NCBI GenBank assembly: GCA_002394125.1
Contig: DGSY01000022.1
Span: 1-5,706, forward strand
Direction of reading: 5' to 3'
DNA: 5,706 bases
Source: Ruminococcus sp. UBA4350
GTDB lineage: Bacteria; Bacillota; Clostridia; Oscillospirales; Ruminococcaceae
The notes below the pieces were generated by a model. The model saw nothing but the letters and a program-made list of their open reading frames with translations. It did no database searches and was not told the origin of the DNA. How positions within the stretch are numbered: the first letter of the stretch is position 1; every line of letters starts with the position of its first letter. The position numbers and the translations under genes were made by a program. Below, piece by piece: positions 1-5,706 of this stretch.

Positions 1-839
1 CCCTGCAGCGTGTCGTTGTACATCGTCAGGATCTTCTCGTAATTCCGCTCACGCGAAATGCTCTGCGGGATCTTGTAGAGATTGACCAGCTCATCGACCA
101 GAACAATCAGTCCCTGATAGCCCGCCTGCTTCAGAAACATCGCGAAGATCTTGATATATTCATACCAGTCGTCATCGCGGATGCAGATGCTGACGCCGAG
201 CTCATTTTTCGCTTCGGTCTTGTTCTGATATTCGCCGCGGAACCACTTGATGACCTTGGCCTTTGTCTCCGCATCGTCATTGACGAAGGACTGATAGTAG
301 ATGCGCAGGAGCGCGGCAAAATCAAAGCCGTGAACGAGGCCGCTCAGCAGATCGACGGTCTGATAGATCTTCTTTTCGACCTGCTTGTGAAATTCGGGAT
401 CGGTCAGTTCAAGGCCGGTTTCCGCCGCAATGCCTGTCCGGATGCCGTTGATCCAGCGGTCGAGGATCAGCGAGAGCGCGCCGCCGTCCGGCTTGGTCTT
501 TGTGGAGAGATTCTGCATCAGCTCCTTGTAGGTCGCAAGCCCCTGACCGTTCGTGCCCTGCAATCTGCGCTCCGGCGAGAGGTCGGCATCGCAGACCGCA
601 AAGCCCCTGTCCATTGCGTAATTGCGGATCGTTTGCAGCAGAAAGCTCTTGCCGCTGCCGTATTTTCCGCTGATGAACCGGAACGATGCGCCGCCGTCCG
701 CCATGACCTCAATGTCATGGAGCAGCGCTTCGATCTCCTTTTCTCTGCCGACTGCGATATACTGCAAGCCGATGCGCGGCACAACGCCGCCCTGTAATGC
801 GTGGATGACTGCACCGGCCATTCGCTTCGGGATATTCAT
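1..839 (-). CDS. BrxD/DUF2791-type P-loop ATPase, SngB-like (partial, 3' end beyond window)
   Basis: Reading leftwards from the ATG at 839 gives 279 uninterrupted codons with no stop before the window edge, so only the N-terminal part is seen. The protein opens with a segment resembling the DUF2791/BrxC-BrxD family: GVVPRIGLQYIAVGREKEIE at residues 18-37. A Walker A motif GKYGSGKS follows at 58-65 and a hydrophobic strand ending in Asp-Glu (LIVLVDEL, 244-251) fits Walker B. It is therefore a probable cytoplasmic NTPase. Family members work in BREX type 2 (BrxD) and, beside a TerB protein and a helicase, in Shango; the function here is inferred from that. The start overlaps the stop of the upstream TerB gene as ATGA (839-836), implying translational coupling and fixing the start. 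An AAAGGA lies 11 bases upstream. Walker motifs are intact. The missing part should hold the arginine finger and C-terminal domain. Confidence 0.85.
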   Translation of the reverse strand, partial: MNIPKRMAGAVIHALQGGVVPRIGLQYIAVGREKEIEALLHDIEVMADGGASFRFISGKYGSGKSFLLQTIRNYAMDRGFAVCDADLSPERRLQGTNGQGLATYKELMQNLSTKTKPDGGALSLILDRWINGIRTGIAAETGLELTDPEFHKQVEKKIYQTVDLLSGLVHGFDFAALLRIYYQSFVNDDAETKAKVIKWFRGEYQNKTEAKNELGVSICIRDDDWYEYIKIFAMFLKQAGYQGLIVLVDELVNLYKIPQSISRERNYEKILTMYNDTLQ

Positions 840-2443
840 GTTTCCAGCATTCCTTTCAAATCGTCAAGATAGTCCTCGATCAGCACCGGCGTGCCGTCGT
901 CCTGCATTTCGATCACGGTATCGCCGATCTGCTCATAGAGATTTTCGTTGATCTCGTCCGCCAGCACGGAGAGCATCTGTCCGGCATCGACCAGCGGCTG
1001 ATAGGATTCGCCCGTCACAAGGCAGATCAGCAGCGCCATCGCCGGAGCGCTCAGCGGCAGATCCGGTATCTCGTCATTATCATCGTCATCGTCATCGTCG
1101 GGCTCCTGCTCCGGTTCCGGCGCTGCAGCGGGTGCTGTCTCCTGCACGGCATCCTCCGGCAGCGTCAGCATATCGGTCGTATGCTCCGCCGCGAGCCGGA
1201 TGCGGTCAAGCTCGTCCTCATTCAGCGTGATGACCGGTGCATTCTTCCGCTTCTGCTCCTCGAAATAGTCGTCGATCGCGGCGCGGATGATCTCCGCATC
1301 GCCCTCCGGCAAATCGCCCTGCTTGAGCTTGCCCTTGAAACTGAGCTTTTCGCGCAACAGCGAATCGAATGTCCGCAGGAAAGCGCCGATGCGGTCGCTG
1401 TGCGGATCCGAGCAGAATGTCTCACGCGACCAGTTTCCCTTGAAGCAGTGATAGACACAGAGCGGAGAGAGACGGTAGTCGCCGTCCTGCTGCAAATTGC
1501 GGAACAGGAAGACGGCCCCCTCGAACATGATATATTCCTCGCGGCGCTGTTCGCCGAGCAGATACGCAGAAAACGATGCGTTCTTCATTTCGGCGTAGTG
1601 CATCAGCATCATCGCATAGACCGCTTTCAGCAGATCGGCGACCTTTTCCGGCTCCGCGAGATAGAGCTTGGAATCCTTGATGTGATACTTCGAGAGACGG
1701 TCAAGCGCGAGCAGCAGTTCCTCTGCGGTATGGGAGCTGTGCCGCAGGATCGTGATCTCCGCCGCCTCCCGCGGATCGTCAAGGCGGTAGGGGACGTGGT
1801 AAAATGCGGCAAAATCCGGCATCCAGCGCAGCAGCGATTTCCGCACCTGCGGAAAGGTCTCGCCGTAATCGCTGAGCAGCTTGCCGAGCGCATCATAGGC
1901 CTGCTCCGATGACGCAAAGCCGATCAGATTCAGGATCTCGTAGGCATAGAGCAGCAGGAACGCATTCTGCGCAGCAGGCAGCATCCCCTGCCGGTAGCGC
2001 GTGCGCCATGTGAAATAGGCGCGCAGCTCCGGATCCTTCATGTTATAATACATCGGCGTGCTGCGGCCGCACTGGACGGTCTCGGCATAATCGTCGGTGA
2101 AATTCTCCATGTACTTGCCCTGCTGATAGAAAAGCTGTTCCATAGAGCGCTGACCGGTCAGGCTGTCATAGCCTGAGAGCGACCGCATCTGCCGGATCTG
2201 CGCCGGAACGGGCGTCAGTGCCGCCATGGGATTGGCAAAGATCGCCTCGGAGCCGTAGACCTGCGCGGAATGCGATGCAGTGCCTTTGCGTTTGGATGCA
2301 GCGGGCTTTTGGGCTGCGGGTTTCTTGGCGGCCGGCTTTTTGGCAGCCGGTTTCCGTTTCGGCTTTGATGCAGCAGGCTGCGGTTCTCCGAATGAACCGC
2401 CTGCGGCTTTGAAGAGCTTTTTCAGCAGATTCAGCATACCCAT
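836..2443 (-). CDS. TerB_N/TerB_C domain protein, SngA-like
   Basis: This 535-residue soluble protein has three visible parts. Residues 1-60 are a short amphipathic start followed by a Lys/Ala/Pro-rich tail with KPAAK-type repeats, probably disordered and nucleic-acid binding. Residues about 64-270 resemble the TerB N-terminal domain, with a hallmark MYYNMKDPELRAYFTWR stretch (131-147), RQG (151-153) and LLLYAYEILNLIG (163-175). Residues about 405-535 resemble TerB_C, including SVLADEINENLYEQIGDTVIE (492-512, key residues DEIN and GD) and IEDYLDDL near the end. A run of seven Asp (449-455) interrupts the C-terminal part. I see no clear central metal-binding TerB domain. The first gene of Shango encodes a TerB-domain protein, and the coupled ATPase downstream supports that reading; the biochemical role is unknown. 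The start at 2443 is chosen because AAAGGGGG ends 9 bases upstream. The frame stays open to 2572, but that part overlaps the promoter. Confidence 0.85.
   Translation of the reverse strand: MGMLNLLKKLFKAAGGSFGEPQPAASKPKRKPAAKKPAAKKPAAQKPAASKRKGTASHSAQVYGSEAIFANPMAALTPVPAQIRQMRSLSGYDSLTGQRSMEQLFYQQGKYMENFTDDYAETVQCGRSTPMYYNMKDPELRAYFTWRTRYRQGMLPAAQNAFLLLYAYEILNLIGFASSEQAYDALGKLLSDYGETFPQVRKSLLRWMPDFAAFYHVPYRLDDPREAAEITILRHSSHTAEELLLALDRLSKYHIKDSKLYLAEPEKVADLLKAVYAMMLMHYAEMKNASFSAYLLGEQRREEYIMFEGAVFLFRNLQQDGDYRLSPLCVYHCFKGNWSRETFCSDPHSDRIGAFLRTFDSLLREKLSFKGKLKQGDLPEGDAEIIRAAIDDYFEEQKRKNAPVITLNEDELDRIRLAAEHTTDMLTLPEDAVQETAPAAAPEPEQEPDDDDDDDNDEIPDLPLSAPAMALLICLVTGESYQPLVDAGQMLSVLADEINENLYEQIGDTVIEMQDDGTPVLIEDYLDDLKGMLET
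1080..1100 (-). repeat. Hexanucleotide microsatellite encoding poly-Asp
   Basis: The plus strand carries 3.5 copies of TCATCG, read on the coding strand as alternating GAC and GAT. It encodes most of the seven consecutive Asp (residues 449-455) within the TerB_C region. Slippage here would add or remove Asp pairs without a frameshift. Confidence 0.7.
2304..2348 (-). repeat. Three tandem 15-base units in the TerB gene
   Basis: Three imperfect 15-base units (2304-2318, 2319-2333, 2334-2348) run head to tail, with a partial fourth after 2349. They encode the repeated KPAAK/KPAAQ segment of the N-terminal tail at about residues 32-47. The length is a multiple of three, so gain or loss of units would keep the frame. 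Confidence 0.7.
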
Positions 2444-2452
2444 TCGGCAGCG

Positions 2453-2460
2453 CCCCCTTT
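2453..2460 (-). promoter_or_regulatory. Ribosome binding site of the TerB gene
   Basis: AAAGGGGG on the minus strand ends 9 bases before the ATG at 2443. It decides between this start and the ATG at 2464, which has no Shine-Dalgarno upstream, and the ATG at 2437, which is 15 bases away. Confidence 0.7.
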
Positions 2461-2480
2461 CCGTCATGACATACTGTTTT

Positions 2481-2509
2481 ATTATAGCATATTTTCTGTA
2501 AAAATGCAA
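2481..2509 (-). promoter_or_regulatory. Proximal promoter (PA) of the TerB-ATPase operon
   Basis: On the minus strand a -35 box TTGCAT (2509-2504) is followed by a 17-base spacer and a consensus -10 box TATAAT (2486-2481). TG one base before the -10 makes it an extended -10. This fits the housekeeping sigma-A class. The start site would fall near 2474, giving a leader of about 31 bases that contains the ribosome site. The arrangement is seen directly; activity is inferred. Confidence 0.8.
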
Positions 2510-2526
2510 TGAAAATACGATGAAAA
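2481..2526 (-). repeat. Direct repeat copy A (promoter-bearing, 46 bases)
   Basis: This copy matches 2579-2624 at 41 of 46 positions by eye, with mismatches at repeat positions 1, 7, 12, 24 and 37 and no gaps. It spans the whole proximal promoter plus about 17 bases upstream of the -35. Confidence 0.8.
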
Positions 2527-2564
2527 CTGATATTGAAATTCCGCAGCCTGACCTCAAACCGGAG

Positions 2565-2579
2565 CCGGGCACTGCCCGG
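2565..2579. promoter_or_regulatory. Perfect palindrome at the distal start site (possible operator or 5' stem-loop)
   Basis: CCGGGCA and TGCCCGG are perfect 7-base arms around a single central C at 2572. The palindrome abuts the -10 box of the distal promoter and is centred on its predicted transcription start. Such a position suits a repressor operator or a leader hairpin. No T-run follows on the minus strand, so a factor-independent terminator is unlikely. It is absent from the proximal promoter copy. Confidence 0.5.
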
Positions 2580-2607
2580 TTATACCATACTTTCTGTAAA
2601 ATTGCAA
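2579..2607 (-). promoter_or_regulatory. Distal promoter (PB) of the TerB-ATPase operon
   Basis: The minus strand shows -35 TTGCAA (2607-2602), a 17-base spacer with TG near the -10, and -10 TATAAC (2584-2579). The last -10 base departs from consensus, so it is probably weaker than the proximal copy. The start site would lie near 2572, giving a leader of about 130 bases. It begins only 28 bases after the stop of the phosphatase gene. Confidence 0.6.
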
Positions 2608-2624
2608 TGAAAATGCGATGAAAA
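2579..2624 (-). repeat. Direct repeat copy B (promoter-bearing, 46 bases)
   Basis: This is the second copy of the promoter repeat, offset exactly 98 bases from copy A and in the same orientation. Two of its five mismatches alter promoter boxes: the last base of the -35 and the last base of the -10. Confidence 0.8.
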
Positions 2625-2635
2625 ATCGCGGCGGA

Positions 2636-3793
2636 TCAGCGCTTTGCAAAGACGCTGCGAACGGCCTCCGGCAGATCGCGGATATCGCGGATCGCTGCGG
2701 CGCATTCATCGGCCGTGCCGAAGCCGTATGCCGCATGGATGAACGGGATGCCCGCTTCCTTTGCCGCATCCGCATCGCCCTGCGTATCACCGAGATACAC
2801 GCAGTCCGTGATGCCCTGCCGCTCCATGACGAGCCGGATATTCTGCCCCTTGGAAAGCCCAGTCTGTCCGGCGCATTCATGATCGGCGAACAGCTGCGGG
2901 AATCCGCATTTGTCCAGATAGATCTCGATATAGCCGACCTGACAGTTGCTGACGATGCCGAGCGTATATTCCTCCGCGAGCCTTGTCAGAACGGCCTGCT
3001 CATCCGGATAGAGCGGCGGGCAGTCTCCGGCATTGAGATGCGTCAGCTCGTCCTCGTTGCACTGCTTCAGAATGGCAATGCGCTCCGGCTCCGACAGCGC
3101 GGGAAACATCAGCGCCGCGATCGCCTCTATTGTCCTGCCCATGAAATTGTGCATATCATCCACGGTGAACTGCTCGCTGCGGGCGGTGCGTTCGCGGATC
3201 GTTTTGTTCCATGCCGCCGTGACCTGCTCGGACGAATCCCAGAGTGTGCCGTCGAGATCGAATAGGATACCTTTTTTCATTGAGTGTTCCTTTCCGGAGT
3301 GCGGCATCTGCTCCGCCTCCAACCGAATATGATAGATCATTTGCAGCCATTGCGGTTCTGTGCGCATGGTTTCGCGCAGGGCTTCGAGCCTGCGCTTTCC
3401 GGTGCGGCGGTCGAGCAGCGCGAACATCCGCACGATCGCATTCTCCGAGACAAGGCTCTCTGCGATTGACTGACTGTCAAATTCCGCGAATGCGCGGTAA
3501 AAATCAGCCTGATAGAATGTGCCGTCACGGAGCGCATCCAGTGCAGACTGCCGCCATGCGCCGTGATCGCGCTGCGCTTTGTCGGCGGCATAGTAATGCT
3601 CCCACTGTGCCGCCATGCGGTCATAATAATTGCTTTTGAGGATTTCCGCGCCGTCCAGCCGGATAGCGGCTCTGCCCTCATCGCTGTCATGCGTTCCGTG
3701 ATAGGCGGTCACGAAATAGGTCAGCCGCCCGCGCAGCGACTGCGCAAGATATTCCTGCTCCAGCTTCTGCCGGATCTTGTTCCAGTTATGCAT
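2636..3793 (-). CDS. SF0329-type domain fused to a HAD-superfamily phosphatase
   Basis: This is one 385-residue open frame with two parts. Residues 1 to about 162 resemble the SF0329 family of unknown function as I remember it: NWNKIRQKLE near the start, RGRLTYFVTAYHGTHD (21-36) and FALLDRRTGKRRLEALRETM (124-143). Residues 172-385 form a complete HAD phosphatase of the phosphoglycolate-phosphatase type. Motif I is FDLDGT (nucleophile D179, acid D181), motif II is S282 in IVSNCQ, motif III is K315 and motif IV is GDTQGD (335-340). The helical cap lies between motifs I and II, so it is a C1-cap type. The substrate cannot be told; a small phosphorylated metabolite is usual. AAAGGAG ends 11 bases before the ATG at 3793, and a TGA further upstream in the same frame excludes a longer protein. 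An internal start at 3280 could yield the phosphatase alone, or this may be two recently joined genes. Confidence 0.85.
   Translation of the reverse strand: MHNWNKIRQKLEQEYLAQSLRGRLTYFVTAYHGTHDSDEGRAAIRLDGAEILKSNYYDRMAAQWEHYYAADKAQRDHGAWRQSALDALRDGTFYQADFYRAFAEFDSQSIAESLVSENAIVRMFALLDRRTGKRRLEALRETMRTEPQWLQMIYHIRLEAEQMPHSGKEHSMKKGILFDLDGTLWDSSEQVTAAWNKTIRERTARSEQFTVDDMHNFMGRTIEAIAALMFPALSEPERIAILKQCNEDELTHLNAGDCPPLYPDEQAVLTRLAEEYTLGIVSNCQVGYIEIYLDKCGFPQLFADHECAGQTGLSKGQNIRLVMERQGITDCVYLGDTQGDADAAKEAGIPFIHAAYGFGTADECAAAIRDIRDLPEAVRSVFAKR
3278..3295 (-). promoter_or_regulatory. Internal ribosome site and start codon of the phosphatase domain
   Basis: On the minus strand GGAAAGGA (3295-3288) lies 7 bases before an ATG (3280-3278) that begins MKKGILFDLDGT, the usual start of a HAD phosphatase. 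This is a better spaced site than the one for the full frame. A separate 214-residue product ending at 2636 is therefore likely. The Shine-Dalgarno is spelled by the linker codons for Ser-Gly-Lys-Glu. Confidence 0.7.
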
Positions 3794-3812
3794 ATTGCAT
3801 CATGCTCCTTTG

Positions 3813-4037
3813 TCAGCGCTTGGCCTGTGCGATCGCGGCAAACAGCAGCGTTCCGGCGCAGATCCAGCCGATCACCCCGAACAGTGCGCAGATGCGCGAC
3901 AGATTTCGCAGCAGGTCTGCGGATCTGCGATCTTTGCGCTGCTCTGCGGTTTTTCCGAGAATATGCAGCGTGAGTGCTGCCAGACAGAGCCCGGATGCGA
4001 GCAGTGAAAGCAGCAGCATTGCACCGGTCAGCGTCAT
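3813..4037 (-). CDS. Small two-helix membrane protein of unknown function
   Basis: This 74-residue protein has a hydrophobic helix at about residues 3-27, a charged loop at 28-48 rich in Lys/Arg, and a second helix at about 49-70. The basic loop suggests a helical hairpin with the loop in the cytoplasm, although the C-terminus ends in Lys-Arg and the topology is not certain. I recognise no family. The start is supported by GAGGTGA (4048-4042) 4 bases upstream. The gene sits 57 bases after uvrB and 19 bases before the SF0329-phosphatase frame, whose ribosome site begins just past this stop, so it is probably expressed with them. It is too hydrophobic and too well placed for a chance frame. Confidence 0.75.
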   Translation of the reverse strand: MTLTGAMLLLSLLASGLCLAALTLHILGKTAEQRKDRRSADLLRNLSRICALFGVIGWICAGTLLFAAIAQAKR

Positions 4038-4094
4038 CGTCTCACCTCACAAGTCATTCTTGATAAACCATAATATGTCCCGCTGCGGCGGATG

Positions 4095-5706
4095 TTATTT
4101 TTGCAGCTCCTTGATCTTGTCGCGCAGATAGGCTGCGTGCTCGAATTCCAGCAGACGCGCCGCTTCCTTCATCTGCGCGGTGAGCTCGGTGATGAGTGCT
4201 TCGCGCTCCTGACGGCTCATCTTCTTGTGAACCTTCTTCTCGGTCTTTTCCTTTGTGGAAATTTCCAGCACCTCGCGGACATCCTTGACGATCGTCTGCG
4301 GCGTAATGCCGTGCTCCTCATTATATGCGATTTGCAGGCTGCGGCGGCGCTCGGTCTCCCGCAGTGCGCGCTCCATGCTGCCCGTGATCTCATCTGCATA
4401 CATGATGACCTCGCCGTGCGCATTTCTCGCAGCACGGCCAATGGTCTGGATCAGCGAGGTCTCCGAACGCAGGAAGCCCTCCTTGTCTGCATCGAGGATC
4501 GCGACGAGCGAGACCTCCGGCAGATCCAGACCTTCGCGCAGCAGATTGATGCCGACCAGCACATCAAACTCGCCGAGCCGCAGATCGCGGATGATCTCCA
4601 TGCGCTCGACCGTGTCGATATCGTGATGCATATAGCGCACGCGGACTTCCATATTCGCGAGGAATGCGGTCAGATCCTCGGCCATTTTCTTGGTCAGCGT
4701 CGTGATGAGAACGCGCTCGTTTTTGTCGGTGCGCTTGTGGATCTCCGAGAGCAGATCCTCGATCTGTCCGATGACCGGCTTGACCTTGACGACCGGATCG
4801 ACCAGTCCCGTCGGACGGATGACCTGCTCGACGGTCTGCGATGCAAATTCCTTTTCGAGCTTGCCCGGCGTCGCGGAAACATACATCGCCTCGTTGATCT
4901 TCGACTTGAATTCCTCGAAATTCAGCGGTCGGTTATCAAAGGCGCTCGGCAGGCGGAAGCCGTATTCGACGAGCGTTTCCTTGCGCGCACGGTCGCCCGC
5001 ATACATCGCACCGACCTGCGGCAGCGTGACATGGGATTCATCGACAATCAGCAGGAAATCCTCCGGAAAATGGTCAAGCAGCGTGCAGGGACGCGAGCCG
5101 GGCGCACGCCGCGACAGTACGCGGGAATAATTTTCGATTCCGTTGCAAAAGCCGATCTCGCGCAGCATCTCGATATCGTAGCGGGTGCGCTGCGCAATGC
5201 GCTCCGCCTCCAGCGGCCGGTGATTGGCTTCATAGAACTGCACGCGCTCCTGCAGCTCCGCTTCGAGATCGGCGATCGCATCCTCCAGCTGATCGCCGGA
5301 GACAACGTAATGCGATGCGGGGAAGATGACCGCGTGCTTGAGGATCGCAGTCGTCTCGCCGGTCATCAGCGTTGCTTCGGTGATCCGGTCGATCTCGTCG
5401 CCGAAAAATTCCACGCGGATGAAATGCTCCGTCGTGCTGACCGGACAGATATCGACCACATCGCCGTGAACGCGGAATTTGCCGCGCTCTAAAGCGAGAT
5501 CGTTCCGCTGATACTGGATGCGCACAAGCTCGTCGATCAGCTCCTCCCGCGACATTTCCATGCCGGGGCGCATCGAAACGGACATTGCGCGGTATTCCTC
5601 CGGCGAGCCGAGCGAATAGATGCAGGAGACCGACGAAACGATGATCACATCGCTGCGCTCGGCGAGTGCCATTGTTGCGCTGTGCCGCAGGCGGTCGATC
5701 TCGTCA
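4095..5706 (-). CDS. uvrB: UvrB, excinuclease ABC subunit B (partial, 5' end beyond window)
   Basis: UvrB receives DNA from UvrA, verifies the lesion using a helicase-fold ATPase and then recruits UvrC for incision. The frame enters at the right edge reading DEIDRLRHSAT, followed by ALAERSDVIIVSSVSCIYSL, a highly typical UvrB stretch. Helicase motif II is DESHVT (5042-5025), motif III is YVSATPG (4883-4863), motif V is in GINLLREGLDLPEVSL, and motif VI is TIGRAARN with IGRAARN at 4442-4422. The C-terminal UVR motif, which contacts UvrC, lies at about 4210-4098, just before the TAA. About 536 residues are visible; the family is near 660, so about 120 N-terminal residues with Walker A and most of the beta-hairpin are outside. 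The ATG at 5672 is internal, since the conserved frame continues upstream of it. No uvrA follows directly, although the two genes are often adjacent. Confidence 0.97.
   Translation of the reverse strand, partial: DEIDRLRHSATMALAERSDVIIVSSVSCIYSLGSPEEYRAMSVSMRPGMEMSREELIDELVRIQYQRNDLALERGKFRVHGDVVDICPVSTTEHFIRVEFFGDEIDRITEATLMTGETTAILKHAVIFPASHYVVSGDQLEDAIADLEAELQERVQFYEANHRPLEAERIAQRTRYDIEMLREIGFCNGIENYSRVLSRRAPGSRPCTLLDHFPEDFLLIVDESHVTLPQVGAMYAGDRARKETLVEYGFRLPSAFDNRPLNFEEFKSKINEAMYVSATPGKLEKEFASQTVEQVIRPTGLVDPVVKVKPVIGQIEDLLSEIHKRTDKNERVLITTLTKKMAEDLTAFLANMEVRVRYMHHDIDTVERMEIIRDLRLGEFDVLVGINLLREGLDLPEVSLVAILDADKEGFLRSETSLIQTIGRAARNAHGEVIMYADEITGSMERALRETERRRSLQIAYNEEHGITPQTIVKDVREVLEISTKEKTEKKVHKKMSRQEREALITELTAQMKEAARLLEFEHAAYLRDKIKELQK

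Noticed and set aside
1..839. A full BREX type 2 locus
   Set aside because: The ATPase is BrxD-like, but no PglX, PglZ, PglW or PglY gene is visible and the upstream partner is a TerB protein, which fits Shango better.
1181..1912. A 243-residue open frame on the plus strand opposite the TerB gene
   Set aside because: It lies wholly inside the TerB coding region, has shadow-type composition, and no promoter or ribosome site precedes it.
2444..2572. A 43-residue N-terminal extension of the TerB protein
   Set aside because: The frame is open, but the extension would be translated from the promoter region itself, and no Shine-Dalgarno precedes either of its start codons, while the ATG at 2443 has one.
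2615..2629. Possible terminator of the phosphatase gene (5-base stem with 5-base loop)
   Set aside because: The stem is short and AT-containing and the following T-run is broken. It also overlaps the conserved promoter repeat, which explains the sequence better.
4081..4092. Possible hairpin after uvrB
   Set aside because: It has only a 4-base GC stem with no following T-run, so it cannot be called a terminator.
4092..5492. A 466-residue open frame on the plus strand opposite uvrB
   Set aside because: It is the antisense shadow of a strongly conserved uvrB. It has low-complexity Arg/Leu/Asp-rich composition, no recognisable domain and no ribosome site.
1..5706. CRISPR arrays, tRNA or rRNA genes, insertion sequences, phage attachment sites
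   Set aside because: No spaced repeat array, cloverleaf, transposase-like frame or terminal inverted repeats were seen; nearly all of the window is coding.

Overview
The window reads as chromosomal DNA of a Gram-positive, strict-anaerobe-type Bacillota. A Clostridia/Oscillospiraceae (Ruminococcus-like) source is my best guess. The grounds are strong AAAGGAG-type ribosome sites, housekeeping-type promoters with extended -10 boxes in an AT-rich intergenic region, moderately GC-rich coding sequence, and the protein families present. The genus assignment is inference. All five genes lie on the minus strand, so transcription runs from high to low coordinates.

From right to left: (1) 5706-4095 holds the C-terminal four fifths of uvrB, the nucleotide-excision-repair helicase-like subunit, with its start outside the window. 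(2) 4037-3813 is a 74-residue two-helix membrane protein I do not recognise. (3) 3793-2636 is one open frame joining an SF0329-type domain of unknown function to a complete HAD phosphatase. The phosphatase half carries its own ribosome site and start codon at 3280. The gaps between these three genes are 57 and 19 bases with no terminator seen, so they probably share a transcript.

(4) 2635-2444 is a 192-base regulatory region. It contains two near-identical 46-base copies of a promoter, each with a 17-base spacer, plus a 15-base perfect palindrome sitting on the predicted start site of the upstream copy.

(5) 2443-836 encodes a TerB_N/TerB_C protein with a histone-H1-like Lys/Ala/Pro tail. (6) It overlaps by ATGA the start (839) of a BrxD/DUF2791-type P-loop ATPase that runs off the left edge. 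The pairing of a TerB-domain protein with this ATPase matches the first two genes of the Shango anti-phage system as I know it (TerB protein, ATPase, helicase). The helicase gene, if present, should lie immediately beyond coordinate 1. The TerB-ATPase pair and its duplicated promoter are the most interesting part of the window. No RNA gene, CRISPR array or mobile element was seen.
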